Shown: positions 1 through 5,397 of the stretch, piece after piece
How the letters are laid out: each line of letters opens with the position of its first letter
How positions within the stretch are numbered: position 1 is the stretch's first letter
Assembly (NCBI GenBank): GCA_018819005.1
Contig: JAHJQU010000491.1
Span: 1-5,997 of the forward strand
Origin: Pseudomonadota bacterium
GTDB lineage: Bacteria; Desulfobacterota; Desulfobacteria; Desulfobacterales; RPRI01
Length of the DNA: 5,997 nt
Reading direction: 5' to 3'
Position numbers and translations under genes: made by a program
The notes under the pieces: model-generated
What the model saw: the letters and a program-made list of their open reading frames with translations, nothing else
Told to the model about the DNA's origin: nothing
Database searches by the model: none

Positions 1-234
1 AAAAAAGCGGAAATAGACGAAAGGGTGGCGCGGGAAAAAGGAGGGCTTATTGGAGCCGCTATGGTCAGTGACGCATTCTTTCCTTTCCGGGATGGAGTTG
101 ATGTGGGGATCAGAGAGGGAATCTCCTGTGTTATACAGCCGGGCGGGTCGGATAATGACTATCAGTCGATCGAAGCCTGCAATGAGGCGGGTGTTGCGAT
201 GGTATATACGGGGCAGAGAAGCTTTAAGCACTGA
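1..234 (+). CDS. purH: PurH C-terminus (AICAR transformylase / IMP cyclohydrolase), 5'-truncated
   Basis: This is the last 77 codons of a gene that begins before the window; the frame is open from base 1 to the TGA at 232-234. PurH is a cytoplasmic enzyme that formylates AICAR with 10-formyl-THF and closes the ring to give IMP, ending de novo purine synthesis. The fragment shows the characteristic end of the transformylase domain: GGLIGAAMVSDAFFPFRDGV at fragment residues 14-33, then IQPGGS, then a final MVYTGQRSFKH that matches the usual PurH ending (MVFTGxRxFxH). The C-terminus is therefore complete and not frameshifted. Whether the N-terminal cyclohydrolase domain is fused, as in the usual bifunctional enzyme, cannot be seen. 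Arg codons include AGA and AGG, unlike the operon that follows. Confidence 0.92.
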   Translation, partial: KKAEIDERVAREKGGLIGAAMVSDAFFPFRDGVDVGIREGISCVIQPGGSDNDYQSIEACNEAGVAMVYTGQRSFKH

Positions 235-352
235 TCAGGGGCCAGAGGCCAGGGGCAGGCGCCGGATCATCTCTTCCGAAGCCCGGGTGTTGCTCAAGGA
301 GACCTTTGAAGAACATCCAGTTTTGACCAAGTACAAGGAAGGCGATAATTAA
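235..352 (+). pseudogene. Possible C-terminal gene remnant, unidentified
   Basis: Directly after the purH stop, frame 2 reads as a coding-like tail up to a TAA at 350-352. It is rich in Arg, Glu and Lys, with RRRIISSEARVLLKETFEE followed by HPVLTKYKEGDN. It has no start codon or ribosome site of its own: upstream the frame only continues antiparallel to sense inside purH, where the peptide looks like a shadow reading. The amphipathic, charged character resembles a genuine protein C-terminus, so it may be the remains of a gene whose front was deleted next to purH. I do not recognise the family. It could also be chance open sequence. Confidence 0.25.
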
Positions 353-364
353 GGCTTAAGTTTA

Positions 365-425
365 TGGTTTATAGTTACTGGTTCCTGGTTAAAAGAAAAA
401 ACCAGAAACTGCAAACCAGAAACCA
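365..425. repeat. Imperfect inverted repeat, TGGTTT-type
   Basis: Two 26-base arms (365-390 and 400-425) are inverted copies of each other at 19 of 26 positions, separated by an A-rich 9-base loop. The left arm starts TGGTTTATAG and the right arm ends CCAGAAACCA. The arms themselves consist of repeated TGGTT/CTGGTT units, giving a low-complexity look. It could fold in RNA and help end purH transcription, but no T-run follows, so it is not a classical terminator. It resembles degenerate intergenic repeats that I associate with sulfate-reducing deltaproteobacteria. Confidence 0.5.
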
Positions 426-558
426 AGTCTTTAAATAAATCGGGCAAAAGGGGATGTTATGCAAAGGTCTCTCAAGATGGTCGTGTTCTTGCACAAGGTG
501 TCTCAACAATCATGATTCTTGGCAGTACAAAGTAGCTAAAGTATTTTGTTCGCTGTAA

Positions 559-587
559 TTGACAGATTTTCACTTTATTAAGATAGC
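559..587 (+). promoter_or_regulatory. Candidate sigma70-type promoter for the operon
   Basis: A perfect TTGACA (559-564) is followed after 17 bases by GATAGC (582-587), which matches TATAAT at only three of six positions. The sequence around it is AT-rich and lies about 90 bases upstream of the first operon gene, which would give a leader of roughly 80 bases. The strong -35 and correct spacing support it; the poor -10 means it may need an activator or may be coincidental. Confidence 0.35.
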
Positions 588-627
588 AATATATGCGGCA
601 TGCATTCGTAACTTTCTGAAAACAAGC

Positions 628-644
628 ATCCGAATCAATCGGAT
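628..644 (+). promoter_or_regulatory. Small hairpin in the operon leader
   Basis: A perfect 6-base inverted repeat, ATCCGA (628-633) and TCGGAT (639-644), flanks a 5-base loop, 20 bases before the ribosome site. It could be a short RNA stem in the leader or a protein-binding palindrome. It has no T-run and is too short to call a terminator or a known riboswitch. Confidence 0.3.
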
Positions 645-663
645 CTTCAACCCATGAACCCAC

Positions 664-670
664 AGGAGGT
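664..670 (+). promoter_or_regulatory. Strong ribosome binding site
   Basis: AGGAGGT is a near-perfect Shine-Dalgarno sequence, 5 bases before the ATG at 676. It fixes that start over the out-of-frame ATG at 654. It is by far the best ribosome site in the operon; the two downstream genes appear to rely on translational coupling or weak sites. Confidence 0.85.
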
Positions 671-675
671 CCATC

Positions 676-1185
676 ATGAACACACTCAAAGGTTTTCAAT
701 TTCGATGGCGCCTGCTGCTGATCCTCCTGGCCGTGGCCCTTTTGGCGGCCCTGGCTGTGGCCGGCCAGACGATGAGCGTGCAGGTGAAAAGCGGCCAGGT
801 GCGCAAATCTCCCACGTTTCTAGGGCCAGTCATTGCCAAATTCGCTTACGGTGATCGCGTGCAGATTCTCACGCAGCAGGGCGCATGGTATCAGGTGGCT
901 CTGCCGTCAGGCAATGGCCAAGGCTGGATGCACACATCCGCCCTGACTGAAAAGAAGATTGTCCTCAAAGCAGGTGCCACGGATGTCTCCCAAGCCGCCT
1001 CCAGCGACGAGTTGGCCCTCGCAGGCAAGGGATTCAACCAGCAGGTGGAAAATGAATATCGAACGCGCAACCCGAACCTGAATTTCAGTCAGATCGACCA
1101 GATGGAAGCGCTTACCATCTCCCAGTCCGAGATACAGGCGTTTATCCAGAATGGCCGGTTGACGGCGCAAGGAGGTGCCCAATGA
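676..1185 (+). CDS. Secreted bacterial SH3-domain protein
   Basis: A 169-residue protein predicted to be exported. Residues 1-11 are basic, 12-29 form a long Leu/Ala hydrophobic stretch, and AVA before Gly30 is a plausible signal-peptidase site (an uncleaved anchor is also possible). Residues about 34-92 match the bacterial SH3 (SH3_3) pattern: VKSGQVRKSPTFLGPVIAKF, then YGDRVQIL, the central GAWYQV and the terminal GWMHTSAL. Such domains usually bind cell-wall peptides or protein partners in the periplasm. The C-terminal 60 residues, including GKGFNQQVENEYR and a helical DQMEALTISQSEIQAFIQNG, are outside the SH3 fold and may form a partner-binding helix. It has no catalytic motif. It is the first gene of the operon, and its stop overlaps the M48 start (ATGA at 1182-1185), which implies translational coupling. 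A wall-sensing or protease-adaptor role is inference. Confidence 0.87.
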   Translation: MNTLKGFQFRWRLLLILLAVALLAALAVAGQTMSVQVKSGQVRKSPTFLGPVIAKFAYGDRVQILTQQGAWYQVALPSGNGQGWMHTSALTEKKIVLKAGATDVSQAASSDELALAGKGFNQQVENEYRTRNPNLNFSQIDQMEALTISQSEIQAFIQNGRLTAQGGAQ

Positions 1186-2123
1186 ACCAGACATCCCGCA
1201 GGGAATTTCTCATGCTCAGTGGCCGGTTGGCCGTATTGGGATTGGGCGCGGCCACTGCCGGGCGACTTTTAGCAGGCTGCGCAGCCCTGGATACCATAGC
1301 GCAATCCGGCATCACGATTCCTGTCGCAGGTTACAACATCAATACCGCCTCTATTGCCAGCAGTGTCAAGGCGGTGAGCAAAACCTTCGAAGACATCACG
1401 CCTGAGCAGGAGTATTACATCGGCCGCACCATCGGCGCGCAGATCCTGAACAAGTACCGACCTTACAACAGAATGTCCGCCAACCGTTACATCAATGTCA
1501 TGGGCCAGACCCTTGCCCAGGCTTCTGACAGGCCGGAGACATTTGGCGGATATCATTTTATGATCCAGGATTCAGATGAGATCAACGCCCTGGCCGCGCC
1601 TGGCGGTCTCATCTTCATTACCCGCGGAATGCTGCGCTGTTGTCCCCATGAAGAAGCCGTAGCCGCGGTGCTGGCCCATGAGATCGGCCATGTTCAGCAT
1701 CAACACGGCCTGCAGGCCATCAAGAAATCCCGGCTGACCGACGCCCTGACTACACTGGCGGTGGAAGGCACCAAGACCTTTGGGAATGAGCAACTGGCCG
1801 GCCTGACCGCGGCCTTTGAAGATTCTATCACCGATATCACCAGCACCCTGATCAACAGCGGCTACTCCCGCGCATTTGAAAAAACCGCCGATGTCGCAGC
1901 GGTCGAGATTTTACAACGGGTGGGATATAACCCCAACGGGCTGGTGGACATGCTCCAACAGATGGGCCGGCAGCTCAAACCCGGACGTCTCGATTTTGCC
2001 AAAACCCATCCCGATCCCAAAACCCGCATCGCACAGATCACACCCCTGATCGGCGACTACCAGCCGGTGAAGGTGATCAAAAACCGCCAGAGCCGCCTTG
2101 AGGCCGCATTAAAGGGTGTCTGA
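1182..2123 (+). CDS. M48 family zinc metallopeptidase, Tat-exported lipoprotein
   Basis: A 313-residue periplasmic protease of the M48 (BepA/LoiP/Oma1-like) group. The zinc site is intact: H166-E167-I-G-H170 within AAVLAHEIGHVQHQHG, and E233 in FEKTAD as the expected third ligand, with the conserved Asp237. The familiar NALAAPGG at 135-142 and THPDP at 275-279 are also present. The N-terminus has a twin-arginine motif (SRREFL, residues 5-10) followed by a hydrophobic stretch and a lipobox LAGC ending at Cys33. It should therefore leave by Tat, be lipidated and be anchored facing the periplasm; Ala34 gives no inner-membrane retention signal by the E. coli rule. Tat export would suit folding or metal loading in the cytoplasm. 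Such enzymes degrade or process misfolded envelope proteins; the substrate here is unknown. There is no TPR region, unlike BepA. The start overlaps the preceding stop, and the cyclase starts 3 bases after this gene ends. Confidence 0.93.
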   Translation: MNQTSRREFLMLSGRLAVLGLGAATAGRLLAGCAALDTIAQSGITIPVAGYNINTASIASSVKAVSKTFEDITPEQEYYIGRTIGAQILNKYRPYNRMSANRYINVMGQTLAQASDRPETFGGYHFMIQDSDEINALAAPGGLIFITRGMLRCCPHEEAVAAVLAHEIGHVQHQHGLQAIKKSRLTDALTTLAVEGTKTFGNEQLAGLTAAFEDSITDITSTLINSGYSRAFEKTADVAAVEILQRVGYNPNGLVDMLQQMGRQLKPGRLDFAKTHPDPKTRIAQITPLIGDYQPVKVIKNRQSRLEAALKGV

Positions 2124-2126
2124 AAC

Positions 2127-4277
2127 ATGCCGATGTCAGCCGAGACCCGCAAAAAACTCCGGCAAGGCCTGTATGTTGGCCTTGCCGGCGCCCTCCTGGC
2201 CCTTTCCCTCTGGTTCTTCAAAGGGCTGGACACCTGGGAATACAAGACCTGGGACTGGCGCGTACAATTGCTGGCCCGGCCCGGAAAAGCCACCGACAAT
2301 ATCCGCATCATCCTCCTGGACCAGGATAGCCTGGATTGGGCCAAGGAAGTCAACGGCCTGTCCTGGCCTTGGCCGCGCGAACTTTACGCCGCCCTGATCC
2401 AATACTGTAAACGAGCCGGCGCCAAAGCGCTGGCTTTTGACGTGCTCTTCACCGAACCGTCAGCGTACGGCGTGGCTGACGACGAGGCTCTTGGGGCTGC
2501 CATCGCCGATTTCGGCGCATTTGCCGCCGGCTCGGTCTTTTTAGGGGAGCATACCGGCAGCCGCAATCACTGGCCAAAAGAGCTGGCTGCACCGGATTTG
2601 ATCGTCCAAGGAGTGGAAGACTGGCTGGCCACAGCGCCGGACCAAAAGATGGTGCTACCCCGGGCCACTCTGCCCATTGCCGAGGTCAGCCGGAATGCCG
2701 ATGTGCTCTGCGATGTCCAGCTGTCGCCGGATAAAGACGGCATCTATCGTCGGGCCGAGCTTTTTCACCGCTTCGACGGCCATAACCTGCCCATCGTGGG
2801 TCTGGGCGCATTCCTCGCGGCGCATAGAGGTACCGATGCGCAGATTGCGTCCGGACACCTGCGCATTGCGGATAAATTGATCCCCATCGATTCATCAGGC
2901 CGCAGCATCCTGCGCTTTCGCGGCCCATCCGGCACGCACCGAATGATCAGTGCGGCGTCCGTGATTCAATCGGAAATCCGGATCCTTCAGGGCGAAGCGC
3001 CCACCATCACCGATTCATCCCTCTTCAAGGACAAATATGTCTTTTTCGGCTTTTCCGCCCCTGGCCTGCTGGACCTGCGCCCAACGCCGGTCAGCGGCGT
3101 CTATCCTGGTGTGGAGATTCACGCAACGCTTCTCGATAACCTGCTCACTAATGATTTCATCGCCCCGGTTCCGCTCTGCCTGACCATATCTCTCATCCTT
3201 GCGCTCGCACTGATCAGCGGCCTTTTCATCACCTTTTTCAGCAGCTTATTCAAAAGCATCCTTGCCATTGCCTTTGCTCTTGGGTTGCCGACTATCTTTG
3301 CTCTCATCGCCTATGAAGTTGGGTATTGGCTGCCATTGGCCGTGCAGTTGACCGCTGCCGCCTTCACCCTGACCACCGGCCTTATTGTCAATTACGCCAC
3401 CGAAGGACGACAGAAACGCTTCATCAAGAATGCCTTCAAGCAGTATTTAAGCCCAGATGTGATCGATCAATTGATTCAGCACCCGGAACGCCTTAAATTG
3501 GGCGGCGAACGCCGCGTGCTTTCCATCTTCTTTTCCGATCTACAGGGATTTACCACGATTTCCGAAGGGCTTTCTCCGGAAGACCTGACCGCGCTGTTGA
3601 ATGAATATCTAACCGCCATGACCGACATCATCCATGAAGAAGGCGGCACGGTGGATAAATATGAAGGGGATGCCATCATCGCCTTCTGGAATGCCCCGCT
3701 CGGGCTGCCGGACCATGGCTGCCGGGCGGTCACCGCCGCACTGCGCTGTCAGGCCCGGCTGGCCGAACTGCGGCCGGCAATAAAAGCGCGCATCGGCAAG
3801 GAACTTCTGATGCGTATCGGTCTCAACACCGGTGCCGCAGTGGTAGGAAATATGGGATCAAATACTCGGTTTGACTATACGATGCTGGGCGATGCGGTCA
3901 ATCTGGCCGCCCGGCTGGAAGGGGTCAACAAGGAATTCGGAACCTACACGATAATTTCGGAAACAACCCGAAAGGAGCTTGCGGAAGGGTTTGTCGTGCG
4001 GGAGCTGGGCCGGGTGGCGGTGGTGGGTCGCAAGGTGCCGGTCACCATCTATGAGCCCATGTTGCCGGCTGATGCCAAAGCGCGTGAAGCGATTCTGACC
4101 CGGTTCGCCACAGGGTTGAAGCATTATTACGCTGGTGACATCCCAGCCGCCGCTGATATCTTCGCCGCTATCGCGAACCAAGATACCCCTGCGTCACACT
4201 ATCTGACCAAATGCCGGTCTCTACCAGAATCCCTGCCGGTGGACTGGCAGGGCATATGGGTCATGACCAGCAAATAG
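2127..4277 (+). CDS. CHASE2-domain membrane adenylate cyclase, class III
   Basis: A 716-residue receptor cyclase that should make cAMP from ATP. Order: one N-terminal membrane segment (about 12-31); a large extracytoplasmic CHASE2 sensor (about 35-340, with the typical DQDSLDW, WPWPRELYA, AKALAFDVLF and a late GVYPGVEIHA); three membrane segments (about 347-371, 376-396, 401-422); a linker with FKQYLSPDVIDQLI; then the catalytic domain (about 462-642). Catalytic residues look complete: metal-binding Asp471 (FSDLQGFT) and Asp515 (KYEGDAIIAF), base-binding Lys511 and Thr585 (FDYTMLGD), and transition-state Asn592 and Arg596 (VNLAARLE). Thr rather than Asp at 585 fits class IIIb. The tail (650-716) is helical and ends DWQGIWVMTSK, as in many relatives. 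The ATG at 2127 is preceded by AAGGGTG at 2112-2118, a modest ribosome site inside the M48 gene; ATG 2133 is an alternative start. The in vivo signal is unknown. Confidence 0.95.
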   Translation: MPMSAETRKKLRQGLYVGLAGALLALSLWFFKGLDTWEYKTWDWRVQLLARPGKATDNIRIILLDQDSLDWAKEVNGLSWPWPRELYAALIQYCKRAGAKALAFDVLFTEPSAYGVADDEALGAAIADFGAFAAGSVFLGEHTGSRNHWPKELAAPDLIVQGVEDWLATAPDQKMVLPRATLPIAEVSRNADVLCDVQLSPDKDGIYRRAELFHRFDGHNLPIVGLGAFLAAHRGTDAQIASGHLRIADKLIPIDSSGRSILRFRGPSGTHRMISAASVIQSEIRILQGEAPTITDSSLFKDKYVFFGFSAPGLLDLRPTPVSGVYPGVEIHATLLDNLLTNDFIAPVPLCLTISLILALALISGLFITFFSSLFKSILAIAFALGLPTIFALIAYEVGYWLPLAVQLTAAAFTLTTGLIVNYATEGRQKRFIKNAFKQYLSPDVIDQLIQHPERLKLGGERRVLSIFFSDLQGFTTISEGLSPEDLTALLNEYLTAMTDIIHEEGGTVDKYEGDAIIAFWNAPLGLPDHGCRAVTAALRCQARLAELRPAIKARIGKELLMRIGLNTGAAVVGNMGSNTRFDYTMLGDAVNLAARLEGVNKEFGTYTIISETTRKELAEGFVVRELGRVAVVGRKVPVTIYEPMLPADAKAREAILTRFATGLKHYYAGDIPAAADIFAAIANQDTPASHYLTKCRSLPESLPVDWQGIWVMTSK

Positions 4278-4307
4278 GGGATTGGTAGGTACCAAACCCC
4301 TTGTTTT
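4277..4307 (+). terminator. Rho-independent terminator of the SH3-M48-cyclase operon
   Basis: GGGGATTGGT (4277-4286) and ACCAAACCCC (4291-4300) form a 10-pair stem with a single A-A mismatch and an AGGT loop, followed by TTGTTTT (4301-4307). The stem begins on the last base of the cyclase TAG codon, so termination is directly coupled to the end of the gene. It marks the operon boundary and makes read-through into the DUF3786 gene unlikely. Confidence 0.8.
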
Positions 4308-4711
4308 GGCGAGTTTACAAAGGAATTCAGCCTCGTTTTCCATTATCGATTCGTATTTATCTGGTCAAGTAAAAACGGAAATCCGGTTAAGCTGCTTATG
4401 CCAATATAATATTCTTTTTAAAATCATTCGGATTATTATATCCCAAGTTAGAATGAAGATGATGGCTGTTATAAAACATGAAGCTAAAAGTCGAATTTTC
4501 TCTTTTATGTCATTCCCGCGAAAGCGGGGCACGAAGTGAAGCACCAGCGCTATCCAGTTTTTTCAACTGGTTCCGGACTCCCGTATTCACGGGAGTGACG
4601 AGATTTTTGGCTTTTTACGAAGCCGTCAATAGATGATTCTGGTTTTTTTAATTCAATTATGCTATCTCAACCCATGGTGGTTGTATTCCTATAAAAGACC
4701 TGAGATAAAGA
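4308..4711. other. Intergenic region without a convincing gene
   Basis: These 400 bases are AT-rich. A + strand frame from 4282 to 4539 is open, but its composition is not protein-like, it has no ribosome site, and it starts inside the operon terminator and ends inside the palindromic repeat at 4509-4624, so I do not call it. A perfect TATAAT occurs at 4405-4410 but lacks a -35 at proper spacing and has no gene within 300 bases. The last 90 bases should carry the promoter for the DUF3786 gene; TATGCT (4658-4663) and TATAAA (4690-4695) are possible -10 elements without good -35 partners. CAACC and GGTTG (4668-4672, 4679-4683) form a small inverted repeat around CATGGT. Confidence 0.5.
4509..4624. 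repeat. Dispersed palindromic repeat with nested hairpins (REP/MITE-like)
   Basis: The ends are inverted copies of each other: GTCATTCCCGCGAAAGCGGG (from 4509) against the complement of 4578-4599, matching at 16 of 22 positions. Inside are three perfect hairpins: CCCGC-GAAA-GCGGG (4515-4528), CCAGTT-5 bases-AACTGG (4554-4570) and CTCCCGT-ATTC-ACGGGAG (4578-4595). A fourth, GGCTT-6 bases-AAGCC (4609-4624), follows directly and appears to belong to the same unit. GTCATTCCCGCGAAAGCGGG is a motif I recognise as a common intergenic repeat terminus in many proteobacteria. The element has no coding capacity, so any movement would need a transposase supplied elsewhere. The arms have drifted, which suggests an old copy. 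Confidence 0.75.
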
Positions 4712-5314
4712 ATGACAGACAACTATGCAAAAATTGTCCAAGATAATCTTAATAAACTGTACGGCAATCTGCCGAAAGACCTTGCAAAGAACCTTCCGGG
4801 AGAGCAAAATGGAAAATACTTTGCTTTTAATGCATTTGGTGAAAAGTGCCTGGTTGAGCCGGAAGGGATTACTCTTGGAGATGAAGAGCGCTCTTCCGTA
4901 TTTGGTATTTTAATATCCCTTTATGCCTTGAATGCTTGCCCCGATATATGTGTTCCAAAACCATTAAAGGCATTCAGGGAGTTTCCGGACAGCATGCCTT
5001 ACGTAGGAGCTTTTACGACACATACTGAACATTTGCTTGTCCCACATGTCGCCAAAATAGAAAAGGCGGCACTAACAATCACTGAAGCTCTTAATGGGGA
5101 GGGAGCTCCTGCAGGAACAGGAGGGGACTTTTCCTTTATTGTCTATCCTCTGCCGAAAATTGCGCTTTGCTATATTTTTTATAAAGCGGATGACGATTTT
5201 CCTGCTTCAGTAACATGCCTTTATTCAAATAACGCACAGCTATTTCTACCAGTAGATGGCCTTGCAGATGTAGGGGAATACTGCTCAAAAAAAATTTTAG
5301 AGCTGATCGAATAA
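4712..5314 (+). CDS. DUF3786-like protein of unknown function
   Basis: A 200-residue protein, soluble by appearance, with no signal peptide or membrane segment. The layout resembles DUF3786 proteins of sulfate reducers, clostridia and methanogens: an N-terminal helix (NYAKIVQDNLNKLYG), a beta hairpin (FAFNAFGEKCLVEPEGITLG), a central helix ending LISLYAL (about 61-73), a KAFREFPDS segment (86-94), GGDFSFIVYPLPKIALCYIF (137-156) and the characteristic ADDDFPASVTCLYSNNAQLF (159-178), then VDGLADVGEY. I assign the family from this pattern by memory, not by search. It has five Cys residues (46, 76, 80, 152, 169) plus Cys191; C76 and C80 form a CxxxC pair that could bind metal or be redox-active, but this is speculative. 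The start at 4712 has only a weak purine-rich site (GAGATAAAG). The gene has its own AT-rich upstream region and is followed 83 bases later by tpx. Confidence 0.72.
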   Translation: MTDNYAKIVQDNLNKLYGNLPKDLAKNLPGEQNGKYFAFNAFGEKCLVEPEGITLGDEERSSVFGILISLYALNACPDICVPKPLKAFREFPDSMPYVGAFTTHTEHLLVPHVAKIEKAALTITEALNGEGAPAGTGGDFSFIVYPLPKIALCYIFYKADDDFPASVTCLYSNNAQLFLPVDGLADVGEYCSKKILELIE

Positions 5315-5317
5315 TTA

Positions 5318-5380
5318 TTCACGATAAGACGCAAAGATTCTTTTATATTTTCCTTTGTGAGTTTTGTGACTTTGTGTGAA
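5318..5380. repeat. Imperfect inverted repeat, ACGCAAAG-type
   Basis: Two 19-base arms (5318-5336, TTCACGATAAGACGCAAAG, and 5362-5380, ending CTTTGTGTGAA) are inverted copies at 13 of 19 positions around a T-rich centre. It fills most of the gap between the DUF3786 gene and tpx. The ACGCAAAG / CTTTGYGTGAA theme matches a widespread short intergenic repeat I associate with Desulfobacterota and some Bacteroidetes genomes. The pairing is loose, so it is a weak candidate for an attenuator between the two genes. Confidence 0.5.
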
Positions 5381-5386
5381 GGAAGC

Positions 5387-5392
5387 AGGAGG
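5387..5392 (+). promoter_or_regulatory. Ribosome binding site of tpx
   Basis: AGGAGG lies 5 bases before the ATG at 5398 and decides that start against the in-frame Met at codons 10 and 15 and the out-of-frame ATG at 5393. Confidence 0.85.
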
Positions 5393-5397
5393 ATGAA

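Larger units (their letters stand above)
353..675. other. Intergenic region and leader upstream of the SH3-M48-cyclase operon
   Basis: I see no supportable gene on either strand in these 320 bases. The region is AT-rich compared with the operon that follows. It holds an imperfect long inverted repeat (365-425), an imperfect direct repeat (461-475 and 491-506, sharing roughly GCA-AAGGT-TCTCAA, start to start 30 bases), a perfect 10-base palindrome AATCATGATT (508-517), a candidate promoter (559-587), a short hairpin (628-644) and the ribosome site of the SH3 gene. The direct repeat and palindrome lie just upstream of the candidate promoter, where an activator such as a CRP-type protein could bind, but they do not match a regulator site I can name. 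Confidence 0.5.

Noticed and set aside
365..425. Classical Rho-independent terminator for purH
   Set aside because: The stem is only 19 of 26 paired, AT-rich and not followed by a T-run, so it is listed as a repeat.
461..506. CRISPR-like repeat from the two GCA-AAGGT-TCTCAA copies
   Set aside because: There are only two imperfect copies, about 15 bases each, with no third unit and no cas genes nearby.
472..699. 75-codon - strand open frame in the leader region
   Set aside because: It has no ribosome site, a low-complexity AT-driven sequence and no recognisable motif, and it runs into the SH3 gene start on the other strand.
654..854. ATG at 654 as an alternative start with a 66-codon frame
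   Set aside because: It lies before the Shine-Dalgarno sequence at 664-670, in a different frame from the SH3 protein, and gives a Pro/Gly/Arg-rich shadow peptide.
3858..4181. 107-codon - strand open frame opposite the cyclase catalytic domain
   Set aside because: It is antisense to a strongly supported coding region; open reverse frames are common in GC-rich genes, and it has no family features.
4405..4410. Perfect TATAAT as a promoter
   Set aside because: There is no -35 match at 15-19 bases upstream and no gene follows within 300 bases; it sits in AT-rich sequence where chance matches are expected.
4282..4539. 85-codon + strand open frame after the cyclase
   Set aside because: It begins inside the operon terminator, has no ribosome site, has an Ile/Ser-rich non-protein-like composition and ends inside the palindromic repeat, where SFPRKRG is simply the translation of the repeat arm.
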